NCBI RefSeq assembly: GCF_020529025.1
Contig: NZ_JACNMM010000010.1
Location: forward strand, 97,814 to 161,813
Direction of reading: 5' to 3'
Source: Oceaniglobus trochenteri
Lineage (GTDB): Bacteria; Pseudomonadota; Alphaproteobacteria; Rhodobacterales; Rhodobacteraceae
DNA length: 64,000 nt
Every line of letters starts with the position of its first letter. Position 1 is the stretch's first letter. The position numbers were made by a program, and so were the translations under genes. This document shows positions 51,969-60,523 of the stretch, piece by piece. A model generated the notes under the pieces. It saw only the letters and a list, made by a program, of their open reading frames with translations. It was not told the DNA's origin and made no database searches.

Positions 51969-53129
51969 TCATCTCGGGGCGGTGACGTCGTGATCGTAAA
52001 GCCAGCGGAACCTGTCGGCCATCACGCGCGGAGCGGTGCGATCCAGCAGGCGCAGCGCCGTGTGGGCCGGGCCGGTCTGCCACCAGTGCGACAGGTGGTA
52101 GTTGCGGGCATTGGCATTGGCGGCGGCGATGGCGCGGCGCACCCGCCCGTCGCGCCGCTGCTGGTAAAGCGCCAGTGCCTTGTCCACCGGGTGGTGTGAC
52201 AGGCAGTCGGCCAGCACGAAGGCGTCCTCCAGCGCCAAGTTCGCGCCCTGGGCCAGGAACGGCAGGGTCGGATGGGCGGCATCCCCGATCAGCACGCCCG
52301 CCCCGCGGTGCCATCGATCCGCGACCGGATGGCGGAACAGCCCCCAGAGGTTGACCTGGGTGACCGCGTCCAGATCGCGGCGCAGGCGTTCGCAGAACCC
52401 CGAAAAGGCGGCGCGGAACGCCTTGGGGTCGCCGGTGCTGTGCCAGCTTTCCTCGGCCCAGGCCTCGCGTTCCTCGACCCCGACAAGGTTGATCAGCCCA
52501 CGGGCAGGCAGCGGATAGCGCACCAGGTGGCGCCCCGGCCCCACGAAAACCTCGGCCTCGGCCTCGGGCGGGGCCTGGGTGCCGGGGATCAGCGCTCGCC
52601 AGGCCACCTGCCCTGTAAAGAATGGCTGACCCGCGCCGTTGACCACCGGGCGCAGGACCGAGCGCACGCCATCCGCCCCGATCACCAGCCCTGTGTCCAC
52701 CTGCCCGCCATCGGCAAGGGAAAGGGTGGCACCCCTGTCGGTCAGCGCGACGGCACTGACCGCGCGCCCGGTCTGGATGTCCACCCCGGCTTTGATCGCG
52801 CCATCGGCCAGAACGTCGATCAGGTCGGCGCGGTGGATGAAGCGGAAGTCATCGGGCGACATGTCCATGGCGATCAGCCGCGCGCCCGTCGCACCGACCC
52901 GCAGCTTCACCGCATGGTTGCCGCCCGAGCGTTCGCGGATCGCGCCGCCCATATCCAGCGCGCGCAGCACCGCCATGCCGTTGCCGCTGAGTTGCAGGCC
53001 GGCCCCCACCTCGCCCAGTTCGTCGGCCCGTTCGAAGACGCGCACAGCCTGCCCGGCCCGCGCCAGCGCCGTCGCACAGGCCAGACCGGCAATACCCCCG
53101 CCCAGAACCGTGATCTGCAATGGTGTCAT
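51969..53129 (-). CDS. FAD-dependent aromatic monooxygenase (salicylate hydroxylase-like)
   Basis: A 386-residue group A flavoprotein monooxygenase. N-terminal Rossmann GGGIAGLACATALARAG (9-25), the DG motif GLVIGADGVRSVLRP (about 150-165), and LIGDAAHPTLPFLAQGANLA (about 280-300) bind FAD. The architecture matches salicylate 1-monooxygenase and 3-hydroxybenzoate hydroxylases, but the substrate cannot be told. It stands alone on the minus strand, following dksA by 73 bases and a terminator. Confidence 0.9.
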   Translation of the reverse strand: MTPLQITVLGGGIAGLACATALARAGQAVRVFERADELGEVGAGLQLSGNGMAVLRALDMGGAIRERSGGNHAVKLRVGATGARLIAMDMSPDDFRFIHRADLIDVLADGAIKAGVDIQTGRAVSAVALTDRGATLSLADGGQVDTGLVIGADGVRSVLRPVVNGAGQPFFTGQVAWRALIPGTQAPPEAEAEVFVGPGRHLVRYPLPARGLINLVGVEEREAWAEESWHSTGDPKAFRAAFSGFCERLRRDLDAVTQVNLWGLFRHPVADRWHRGAGVLIGDAAHPTLPFLAQGANLALEDAFVLADCLSHHPVDKALALYQQRRDGRVRRAIAAANANARNYHLSHWWQTGPAHTALRLLDRTAPRVMADRFRWLYDHDVTAPR

Positions 53130-53147
53130 CCTGCCTACCCCGAAACG

Positions 53148-53177
53148 AAAAGCGCCGGGGCGTTTCCACCCCGGCGC
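53148..53177 (-). terminator. Intrinsic terminator of dksA
   Basis: Nine-pair stem GCGCCGGGG / CCCCGGCGC (53152-53160, 53169-53177) with an eight-base loop, followed on the minus strand by TTTTCG. It separates dksA from the monooxygenase gene. Confidence 0.82.
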
Positions 53178-53201
53178 CTGATGCCATGTCGCGTCACCGG
53201 A

Positions 53202-53627
53202 TCAGTCGTCGCGGTGAACCTTCTCGCGCCGCTCGTGCTTCTCCTGCGCCTCAAGGCTGAGGGTGGCGATGGGGCGGGCATCCAGCCGCTTGAGCGAAAT
53301 CGGCTCGCCTGTCGCTTCGCAATAGCCGTATTCGCCATCCTCGATCCGGCGCAGGGCCGCGTCGATCTTGGCGACCAGCTTGCGCTGGCGGTCGCGGGTG
53401 CGCAGTTCCAGGGCGCGATCGGTTTCCTCGGACGCGCGGTCGGCCACGTCGGGGATGTTGCGGGTGCCATCCTGCAAGCCCTGAACCGTGCTTTTGCTGT
53501 CGTCCATCAGATCGGCCTTCCAGGCCAGAAGCTTGCGGCGGAAATACTCCACCTGCCTGTCATTCATGAAAGGCTCGTCTTCGGCTGGACTGTAATTGTC
53601 GGGCAGAAAGGCATCTACCTTCATCAT
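53202..53627 (-). CDS. dksA: DksA-type RNA polymerase-binding factor with one cysteine
   Basis: A 141-residue DksA/TraR protein, cofactor of ppGpp at RNA polymerase. The coiled coil holds the conserved NIPDVADRASEETDRALELR with the tip Asp/Ala motif. The zinc finger of E. coli (four Cys) is reduced to C103, with T106, S124 and A127 at the other positions, as in other alphaproteobacterial DksAs. Start ATG 53627 (or 53624) follows GAGGGAGAG; upstream in-frame ATG codons are unlikely. Confidence 0.93.
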   Translation of the reverse strand: MMKVDAFLPDNYSPAEDEPFMNDRQVEYFRRKLLAWKADLMDDSKSTVQGLQDGTRNIPDVADRASEETDRALELRTRDRQRKLVAKIDAALRRIEDGEYGYCEATGEPISLKRLDARPIATLSLEAQEKHERREKVHRDD

Positions 53628-53806
53628 CTCTCCCTCGTTTTGCCCCATGGCAACATCGCTGGTGTGATCGACCATGGGCAACTCCCTTGGGCGGTCCAAT
53701 ATCGGAACGCCACCCGGTTGTCACTAGGCTTTGAAAGGGCCATGGTGCATTGTGACCGGTGCGCACTCGAAACGTGAGCAACCACAGGTAGAGGTTTGAA
53801 AATCCC

Positions 53807-54646
53807 ATGAAATTCACTGGCACCGATGCCTATGTCGCCACGGACGACCTGACCGTGGCGGTAAATGCAGCAATCACGCTGCAACGCCCCCTTCTGGTGA
53901 AGGGAGAGCCGGGCACGGGCAAGACCGAACTGGCCCGCCAGGTGGCTTCGGCCCTGGGGCTTGGCATGATCGAATGGCACGTCAAATCCACCACCCGCGC
54001 CCAGCAGGGCCTTTATGAATACGACGCCGTCAGCCGGTTGCGCGACAGTCAGCTTGGCGACGAGAGGGTCAACGACGTGGCCAACTACATCCGCAAGGGC
54101 AAGCTGTGGCAGGCCTTCGAGGCGGAAGAACGTGTCGTGCTGCTGATCGACGAGGTCGACAAGGCGGATATCGAGTTTCCCAACGACCTGCTGCAAGAGC
54201 TGGACCGGATGGAATTCCACGTCTACGAAACCGGCCAGACCGTGCGCGCGCGCCATCGCCCCGTGGTAATCATCACCAGCAACAACGAGAAAGAGCTTCC
54301 CGACGCCTTCCTGCGGCGCTGTTTCTTCCACTACATCCGCTTTCCCGACGCCGAGACGCTGAAGAAGATCGTCCATGTGCGTCATCCCGACATCAAGGAT
54401 GCCCTGCTGACCACGGCGCTGACCCAGTTCTACGAATTGCGCGATACGCCGGGCCTGAAGAAGAAGCCGTCGACATCCGAGGTGCTGGACTGGCTGAAGC
54501 TGCTGCTGGCCGAGGATCTGACCCCCGACGACCTGAAGAAGCGGGGCGCCGATGCCCTGCCCCGCCTGCATGGCGCGCTTCTGAAGAACGAACAGGACGT
54601 GCACCTGTTCGAGCGGCTGGCCTTCATGGCGCGGGGCCAGCGGTGA
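53807..54646 (+). CDS. MoxR-family AAA+ ATPase
   Basis: A 279-residue MoxR/CbbQ-type ATPase. Walker A GEPGTGKTEL (near 30-40), Walker B VVLLIDEVDKAD (near 108-120), sensor 1 IITSNNEKELPDAFLRRC. MoxR ATPases work with VWA-domain proteins to activate metal enzymes or other complexes; its probable VWA partner is encoded at 57,563-58,756, with five other genes in between, an unusual split. Confidence 0.92.
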   Translation: MKFTGTDAYVATDDLTVAVNAAITLQRPLLVKGEPGTGKTELARQVASALGLGMIEWHVKSTTRAQQGLYEYDAVSRLRDSQLGDERVNDVANYIRKGKLWQAFEAEERVVLLIDEVDKADIEFPNDLLQELDRMEFHVYETGQTVRARHRPVVIITSNNEKELPDAFLRRCFFHYIRFPDAETLKKIVHVRHPDIKDALLTTALTQFYELRDTPGLKKKPSTSEVLDWLKLLLAEDLTPDDLKKRGADALPRLHGALLKNEQDVHLFERLAFMARGQR

Positions 54647-54677
54647 CGCCCGACGGGCAGGCCGGCAGAAGGCCCTG

Positions 54678-55577
54678 ATGCTTCACGTCCTGACCCACAA
54701 CATCCTGCCGGTCTTTGCCATGCTGGCGCTGGGTTTTGTCATGGGGCGCAGCGGCAAGGCCAGCCCCGGCGAGGCGCGGGCGATCAACCGCATCGCCTTT
54801 CTGGTGCTGCAACCGCCGCTGATCTTCCTGCTGATCACCGGGCTTGACCTTGGCACCTTCGATTTCGGGGCGATTGCACTTTACGGGCTGTGCCAGGCCC
54901 TGGGATTCGCGCTGTCCTACTGGGTGGCGCGGGCGGTCTTCGGGCGCGCGCACCTCGAGGCCTGGCTGCTGGCCATGACGGTGATCTTCATCAACACGCT
55001 GCTTTACATCTGGCCGATCTCGCTTCTGATCTACGGGCCCGAGGCGGCCTTGCCGGTCACGGCGGTGGTGGCCTGGGATTCGACCTTCACCTTCAGCTTC
55101 TTCATCATCTCGATGGAGATCATGGCGGGGAACCGGGCCAGCGGCGGGGCCTTGCGGCGGGTTTCGGGCAACCCGATCATCCTTGCCATCCTGATTGCCC
55201 TTGCCATCAACCTGTCCGGCCTTTCCCTGCCCCAGCCGGTGCTGACGGCGGCAGAATTCGCCGGTGCGGGGGCGGCACCGCTGACGTTGTTTGCGCTGGG
55301 GGTCATCCTCTCGGGCCATCCGGTGCGCCCGACGCCGGTGATCCTTGCCTTTTCGGCGCTCAAGCTTGTGGCCTTTCCGGCGCTGATCTGGGCCGCGCTT
55401 GTCGTGGTGTCGCCGGGCAACACCTGGCAGGATCTGGTGGTTCTGACGGCGGCCGGACCCTCGGGCGCCATGGCTTTCGCATTGGCCATGCTCTACGGTG
55501 TCCGGACCGACTCGATTGCACCGGTCATCATCTGGACCAGCCTGCTGTCCCTTTTTTCATTGGCCTATCTTGCATGA
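54678..55577 (+). CDS. AEC family transporter
   Basis: A 299-residue permease of the auxin efflux carrier family with about ten transmembrane helices in two repeats (LPVFAMLALGFVMGRSGKA near the start; a VILSGHPVRPTPVIL linker in the middle). Substrates may be organic acids. It starts 31 bases after the MoxR gene and overlaps the next gene by ATGA, so it belongs to a transcript 53.8-58.8 kb. Confidence 0.88.
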   Translation: MLHVLTHNILPVFAMLALGFVMGRSGKASPGEARAINRIAFLVLQPPLIFLLITGLDLGTFDFGAIALYGLCQALGFALSYWVARAVFGRAHLEAWLLAMTVIFINTLLYIWPISLLIYGPEAALPVTAVVAWDSTFTFSFFIISMEIMAGNRASGGALRRVSGNPIILAILIALAINLSGLSLPQPVLTAAEFAGAGAAPLTLFALGVILSGHPVRPTPVILAFSALKLVAFPALIWAALVVVSPGNTWQDLVVLTAAGPSGAMAFALAMLYGVRTDSIAPVIIWTSLLSLFSLAYLA

Positions 55578-56017
55578 CCCTGAACATCCGCCCGCCCTGC
55601 CCCGACGACCGGCCCGAATGGGGGCGCCTCTGGGCCGGGTACCTGGCCTATTACGAAACCACCCTGCCCGACTCGGTGTTCGACAGCACCTTCGCGCGGC
55701 TGCTGGGGAACGATCCGCAGGATTTCAACGGGCTGATCGCGCTGCTTGACGGGCGGCCCGTGGGGCTGGCCCATTACCTGTTTCACCGCCACGCCTGGAA
55801 GATCGAGAACACCTGTTATCTTCAGGATCTCTTTGTCGATCCCGCCTGCCGGGGTCAGGGCGTCGCCCGCAGCCTGATCGAAACCATCTATGGCATTGCC
55901 GATGCCGCCGGGGCGCCCTCGGTCTATTGGCTGACGCAGGAATTCAACACACCCGCCCGCCAGCTTTACGACCGCATCGGCACCCTGACGCCCTTCATCA
56001 AGTACGCCCGCCCATGA
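55574..56017 (+). CDS. GNAT family N-acetyltransferase
   Basis: A 147-residue acetyltransferase with acetyl-CoA site LQDLFVDPACRGQGVARSLI (about 85-104) and the C-terminal NTPARQLYDRIG motif. ATGA overlaps on both sides couple it to the AEC transporter and the DUF2927 lipoprotein. Substrate unknown. Confidence 0.9.
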   Translation: MTLNIRPPCPDDRPEWGRLWAGYLAYYETTLPDSVFDSTFARLLGNDPQDFNGLIALLDGRPVGLAHYLFHRHAWKIENTCYLQDLFVDPACRGQGVARSLIETIYGIADAAGAPSVYWLTQEFNTPARQLYDRIGTLTPFIKYARP

Positions 56018-57396
56018 TCGCCCGCACGATCGCCCTGCTTGGCCTTGCCGCCGTGACCGCCTGCGCGCCCGCCGGCCAGCAGGACCGCGCCCGCAGTGAT
56101 GTTCTGTCCCTGCCGCCGATGAAGACCTTCGCCAAACCCCATGTGACCCGCCCGACCCGGTCGAACGAGTCGATCGCCGAGGATTTTCTGAACCTGTCCT
56201 TCATGCTGGAATCCGGCCGCCCGCTTCCGGTGCTGACCCGGTTCGAGGGGCCGGTCACGATCCGCGTCCTGGGCCAGACGCCGCCGGGGATGATCGGCGA
56301 TCTTGACCGGCTGGTGTCGCGGTTCCGCGATGAGGCGGGCATCGACATCCGCCGTGTCGGTGCCGACCTTCCCGCGTCGATCACGGTCGAGACGATCCCC
56401 CGCTCCGAGCTTCAGCGCGCCGTGCCCCAGGCCGCCTGCTTTGTCGTGCCGCGCGTCACCGGGTGGGACGATTTCAAGCGCAACCGCCGCACCGCCGTCA
56501 CCGACTGGACCACCCTACGCCTGCGCGAGAAGATGGCGATCTTCATTCCCTCGGACGTGGCCCCGCAAGAGGTGCGCGATTGCCTGCACGAGGAAGTGGC
56601 ACAGGCCCTCGGCCCACTGAACGACCTCTACAGCCTGACGGATTCCGTCTTCAACGACGACAACTTCCACACCGTGCTGACCGGCTTTGACATGCTGATC
56701 CTGCGCGCCACCTACGATGACCAGCTGCATTCGGGCATGGACCGCGCCACCGTGGCCGCCCGCCTGCCCGCCATCCTGTCGCGGCTGAACCCGCGCGGCA
56801 ACCATCACAAGACCGCGCCGCGCCCGCCCACCAGCCGCGCCTGGATCGCCGAAATCGAATCGGCCCTTGGCCCGCGCAACACCCTGGCGCGGCGGCAAGA
56901 GGCGGCCAAACGCGCCGTCACCCTGGCGCGCTCGGCCGATTGGACGGACAACCGCCTGGCCTTCTCGCTTTTCGCGCTGGGGCGCCTGTCGCTGGGGCGC
57001 GATCCCGAACTGGCGCTGGCCTCTTTCCTGCAGGCCGGGGCGCTTTATTCCACCAACCCCGAAACCCGAATTCACGAGGCGCATATCGCGATGCAACTGG
57101 CGGCCGTCGCGCTGTCGTCGGGGCAGGCGGAAATTGCCATCGACATCATCGACGCCAACCTGCCCGTGGTGGCCGACGCCGAAAATGCCGCATTGCTGGC
57201 AACGCTGCTGTTGCTCAAGGTCGAGGCGCTGGATCTTCTCGGGCGTGCGGCTGCGGCCGAAGACCTGCGGCGTGACAGCCTGGGCTGGGCGCGCTATGGC
57301 TTCGGCTCGGATGCCGAGGTGCGCAAGCGCGCGTCTGAAATCTCGGCCCTCAACCCGCGCCGCAGACTTGCGGCCCAGATTACGGATGCTTCATGA
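56014..57396 (+). CDS. DUF2927 lipoprotein with C-terminal TPR-like region
   Basis: A 460-residue predicted lipoprotein: signal peptide with lipobox LAAVTAC (Cys17). The DUF2927 domain covers roughly 60-250, with the block CLHEEVAQALGPLNDLYSLT then DSVFNDDNFHTVLTGFDMLI, whose HE pattern recalls zinc proteases. The remainder is helical repeats (RLAFSLFALGRLSLGRDPEL). Located in the outer periplasm by inference. ATGA overlap upstream and with the next gene. Confidence 0.88.
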   Translation: MIARTIALLGLAAVTACAPAGQQDRARSDVLSLPPMKTFAKPHVTRPTRSNESIAEDFLNLSFMLESGRPLPVLTRFEGPVTIRVLGQTPPGMIGDLDRLVSRFRDEAGIDIRRVGADLPASITVETIPRSELQRAVPQAACFVVPRVTGWDDFKRNRRTAVTDWTTLRLREKMAIFIPSDVAPQEVRDCLHEEVAQALGPLNDLYSLTDSVFNDDNFHTVLTGFDMLILRATYDDQLHSGMDRATVAARLPAILSRLNPRGNHHKTAPRPPTSRAWIAEIESALGPRNTLARRQEAAKRAVTLARSADWTDNRLAFSLFALGRLSLGRDPELALASFLQAGALYSTNPETRIHEAHIAMQLAAVALSSGQAEIAIDIIDANLPVVADAENAALLATLLLLKVEALDLLGRAAAAEDLRRDSLGWARYGFGSDAEVRKRASEISALNPRRRLAAQITDAS

Positions 57397-57557
57397 TCAT
57401 CATTGTCTTCGCTCTGGCCGGTGCAGTTTCCGGCGTTCTGCTGGCCCGCAAGCGCGGTGGCCGGCGGCTTGACATGGCGCAGTATGGCGGCAGCCTGTTC
57501 ATCGCCGGGGCACTTCTGGGGTTGTTCGTCACCATCCTGCTGGCCCGGGTGCTTTAG
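57393..57557 (+). CDS. 54-aa membrane protein
   Basis: ATG 57393 overlaps the DUF2927 stop (ATGA) and TAG 57555-57557 lies five bases before the VWA gene, so it is embedded in the operon. Two hydrophobic helices flank a basic loop (MIIIVFALAGAVSGVLLARK, RGGRRLDMAQYGGSLFIAGA). It is similar in size to apocytochrome/small-subunit membrane proteins of rhodobacteria; no function known. Confidence 0.7.
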   Translation: MIIIVFALAGAVSGVLLARKRGGRRLDMAQYGGSLFIAGALLGLFVTILLARVL

Positions 57558-57562
57558 GCCCG

Positions 57563-58756
57563 ATGTTCCTGCCCTTCTTCGATCAACTGCGCCGGAACCG
57601 GGTTCCGGTGTCGTTGCGCGAATTCCTTGCCTTTCTCGAAGGGCTGCGGGCCGGCCTTGTCACCTATGATGTCGAGGCCTTCTATTTCCTGGCCCGCTGT
57701 ACCCTGGTCAAGGACGAAGGCCATATCGACCGTTTCGACCGCGCCTTCGCCACCGCCTTTTCGGGGCTTGAAAGCATCACCCCCGAACAGGTTCTGAAGG
57801 CCGTCGACCTGCCCGAGGACTGGCTGCGCAAGATGGCCGAAAAGCACCTGAGCTCCGAGGAAAAAGCCGAGATCGAGGCCCTGGGCGGCTTTGACAAGCT
57901 GATGGAGACGCTGAAAAAGCGGCTGGACGAACAGAAGGGCCGCCATCAGGGCGGCAACAAGTGGATCGGCACCGCCGGCACCTCGCCCTTCGGCGCCCAT
58001 GGCTACAACCCCGAGGGCGTGCGCATCGGCCAGGACGAAGGTCGCCACCAGCGCGCCGTCAAGGTCTGGGACCGACGCGAGTTTCGCAACATGGACGACA
58101 GCGTCGAGTTGGGCACCCGCAACATCAAGGTCGCGCTCAAGCGCCTGCGCAAATGGGCCCGCGATGGCGCCACCCAGGAACTGGACCTGGACGATACCAT
58201 CCGCGCCACCGCGCATCAGGGCTGGCTGGATGTGCGCACCCGCCCCGAACGGCGCAACGCGGTGAAGGTTCTGCTGTTTCTCGACGTGGGCGGTTCCATG
58301 GACCCCCATGTGAAGGTGGTGGAAGAGCTGTTCTCGGCCGCGCGGTCCGAGTTGAAGCATCTTGAACATTTCTATTTCCACAACTGCCTTTACGAAGGCG
58401 TCTGGCGCGACAATGCCCGCCGCTGGAACGCACAGACCCCGACGCAGGACGTGCTGCGCACCTATGGCGCGGACTGGAAATGCATCTTCGTGGGCGATGC
58501 GTCGATGTCGCCTTACGAACTTCTCTATCCGGGCGGTGCAAACGAACACATGAACTCCGAGGCCGGGCTGACCTGGCTTGACCGCGCCCGCGACCAGTGG
58601 CCCGATCACATGTGGATCAACCCGGTGCCCGAACGGTTCTGGCAATACACCCGGTCGATCGGGATGGTCGCCGAGGCATTCGGAGCCGACCGCATGGTGC
58701 CGATGACGCTGGAGGGGCTGAACCGCGGGATGCGCACTCTGGCGCGCAGCGCCTGA
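57563..58756 (+). CDS. VWA-domain protein (CoxE-like), likely MoxR partner
   Basis: A 397-residue protein. The N-terminal part (FFDQLRRNRVPVSLREFLAF) and middle match the CoxE family; the VWA domain has the MIDAS motif FLDVGGSMDPH near 240 and continues through FYFHNCLYEGVW. CoxE/MoxR pairs act in assembly of metal sites (for instance in CO dehydrogenase) or as stress factors. It is on the same strand and probably the same transcript as the MoxR ATPase gene but four kilobases away. Confidence 0.9.
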   Translation: MFLPFFDQLRRNRVPVSLREFLAFLEGLRAGLVTYDVEAFYFLARCTLVKDEGHIDRFDRAFATAFSGLESITPEQVLKAVDLPEDWLRKMAEKHLSSEEKAEIEALGGFDKLMETLKKRLDEQKGRHQGGNKWIGTAGTSPFGAHGYNPEGVRIGQDEGRHQRAVKVWDRREFRNMDDSVELGTRNIKVALKRLRKWARDGATQELDLDDTIRATAHQGWLDVRTRPERRNAVKVLLFLDVGGSMDPHVKVVEELFSAARSELKHLEHFYFHNCLYEGVWRDNARRWNAQTPTQDVLRTYGADWKCIFVGDASMSPYELLYPGGANEHMNSEAGLTWLDRARDQWPDHMWINPVPERFWQYTRSIGMVAEAFGADRMVPMTLEGLNRGMRTLARSA

Positions 58757-58872
58757 GAATTGCCGCCACATGGGCCCAAAAACGCACGCCTGGCAATGAT
58801 CACACCAGCCCGCCCCTTGCCCGTGGCCCCACAGCCCGCCATGTTGGCAAGGCAGAAACGGGGGAAACAGCC

Positions 58873-58950
58873 ATGACATTTCGCGATGACAGCCCCCCGC
58901 GCCCAAGTTCCGCGCGTCTTCGGCGCAAGATGCCGTCGACCGCGCCGTGA
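58873..58950 (+). CDS. Possible 25-aa leader peptide
   Basis: ATG 58873 follows a good GGGGGA site and encodes a Ser/Pro/Arg-rich peptide (MTFRDDSPPRPSSARLRRKM and five more). Its TGA overlaps the ATG of the next gene (TGATG), suggesting translational coupling. No homologue known to me. Confidence 0.4.
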   Translation: MTFRDDSPPRPSSARLRRKMPSTAP

Positions 58951-59309
58951 TGCGTCGGCTCAGATATCTCTGGCGCCGCCACCGCGTCGCGACAGTGCTG
59001 TTTGCGCTGGTCCTTGCGGTGACCGTGGCCATGGGCACGCGTTCGGTGATGTTTGCCATCTGGTGGGCCGACCCGGCGCACCGCTTCCAGGAAATCGAAT
59101 CCTGGATGACGCCGCGCTATATCGCCCATTCGTGGAAGGTGCCGCCCCATGTCGTGCAGGATGCGCTGACGCTCGACCGGCTGCCGGGGCGGCGACTGAC
59201 GCTGGAAGACCTGGCCGAGGCGCGCGGCCTGCCCGTCGCCATCCTGATCGATCAGGTCGAAGCCGCCATCGCGCAACATCGCCCCGAACGCCCGGCGCGC
59301 CGCCCATGA
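58950..59309 (+). CDS. Single-span membrane protein of unknown function
   Basis: A 119-residue protein: basic N-terminus (MRRLRYLWRRHR), one transmembrane helix (TVLFALVLAVTVAMGTRSVM) and an extracytoplasmic/cytoplasmic domain rich in His/Trp with a helical end. ATG 58950 or GTG 58947. Coupled by ATGA overlap to the DedA gene downstream, so it may be a partner of that membrane protein. Confidence 0.7.
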   Translation: MRRLRYLWRRHRVATVLFALVLAVTVAMGTRSVMFAIWWADPAHRFQEIESWMTPRYIAHSWKVPPHVVQDALTLDRLPGRRLTLEDLAEARGLPVAILIDQVEAAIAQHRPERPARRP

Positions 59310-59896
59310 CAGACGCCCTTGCCGACCTGGTGATCCACCACGGCGTTCTGCTTGTCCTGGCGGCGACCTTCCTCAGTTGCCTGGCCGTGCCGGTGCCGAC
59401 CTCGCTCATCATGCTGAGCGCGGGGGCCTTTTCCGCCGGCGACGATCTCAGCCTCACGCTTTGCGCGCTGGCGGCCCTGGCTGGCGCGCTGGCGGGCGAT
59501 CAGGCCGGCTTTGCCCTGGGGCGCTGGAGCAGCGGCATCGTCACCCGCGCCCGGGGCCGCGCCGCACGCCTGCTGGAGCAGGCCCGCGCCCTGACCGCGC
59601 GCCGGGGCGGCATGGCGGTCTATCTCAGCCGCTGGCTGTTCAGCCCCCTTGGCCCCTACGTCAACTATATCGCCGGGGCGACGGGCATGGCCTGGGTGCG
59701 GTTCACCTTCTGGGCGGTCCTGGGCGAAGGCGTCTGGGTGGCGATCTATCTTGGCGCGGGCTACATCTTTGCCGACCAGATCGAGGCGGTGGCGACAATC
59801 CTGAGCAACGCCAGCGGCGCGGCGGCAGGGTTGGTGGTGACGGCGGGCCTCGGGCTGTGGCTCTGGCGTCAGAGCGTGCCGCGCCAGGACGGCTGA
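59306..59896 (+). CDS. DedA family membrane protein
   Basis: A 196-residue DedA/SNARE-associated (VTT) protein with about five helices. The family traits GDQAGFALGRW (about 68-78), then the Arg-containing SRWLFSPLGPYVNYIAGATG block appear. DedA proteins are tied to undecaprenyl-phosphate or lipid flipping and envelope homeostasis. Starts within the preceding gene (ATGA). Confidence 0.85.
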   Translation: MTDALADLVIHHGVLLVLAATFLSCLAVPVPTSLIMLSAGAFSAGDDLSLTLCALAALAGALAGDQAGFALGRWSSGIVTRARGRAARLLEQARALTARRGGMAVYLSRWLFSPLGPYVNYIAGATGMAWVRFTFWAVLGEGVWVAIYLGAGYIFADQIEAVATILSNASGAAAGLVVTAGLGLWLWRQSVPRQDG

Positions 59897-59976
59897 GCGG
59901 CGGCATCCCCCCACCCCCTTTTCATTTTCGGGCCGAACCGCCATACCCGGAACAGGAGCAGAAGGACGATATTGCC

Positions 59977-60483
59977 ATGGCCGTGATGGGCCGCCTTGCC
60001 GCCAGTTTCGCAATGACCGACCCGGTGTGGGAACGGCATGCAAACCCCCTGTCGGGCTGGACACGGCTGCCGGTGCTGCCGCTGATCGCGCTGGCGATCT
60101 ATGCGCGCATCTGGATCGGCTGGTGGTGCCTCGTGCCGCTGGCGGCCCTCCTGATCTGGATCTGGGCCAACCCGCGCGTCTTTTCGCCGCCCGCCAGCAC
60201 GCGCCACTGGATGTCGCGCGCGGTCATGGGCGAAAGGGTCTGGCTGAACGCCGAGACGGTGCCGATCCCGGCCCATCACGCGCGCGCGGCCCTGGTTCTC
60301 AGCCTGCTGTCCGGGCTGGGCATCATACCGCTGGCCTATGGGCTGTGGGTGCTGGCCCCCTGGGCCGTGGGCGTGGGATGCACCGTCGTGATCCTTGCGA
60401 AGCTGTGGTTTCTCGACAGGATGGTCTGGCTTTATCACGACATGGCCGCGGTCGAGCCAGTCTATGCCGGATGGATGCGCTGA
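59977..60483 (+). CDS. DUF6653-like membrane protein
   Basis: A 168-residue protein with four hydrophobic segments and basic/aromatic loops (HANPLSGWTRLPVLPLIALA, WANPRVFSPPASTRHWMSRA, FLDRMVWLYHDM). It resembles a small conserved group of archaeal and bacterial membrane proteins I know as DUF6653; function unknown. It starts 80 bases after the DedA gene. Confidence 0.75.
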   Translation: MAVMGRLAASFAMTDPVWERHANPLSGWTRLPVLPLIALAIYARIWIGWWCLVPLAALLIWIWANPRVFSPPASTRHWMSRAVMGERVWLNAETVPIPAHHARAALVLSLLSGLGIIPLAYGLWVLAPWAVGVGCTVVILAKLWFLDRMVWLYHDMAAVEPVYAGWMR

Positions 60484-60523
60484 AGCCGCGCTTGCCTTGC
60501 GCGCCCGCGCACCCCATATCTGA

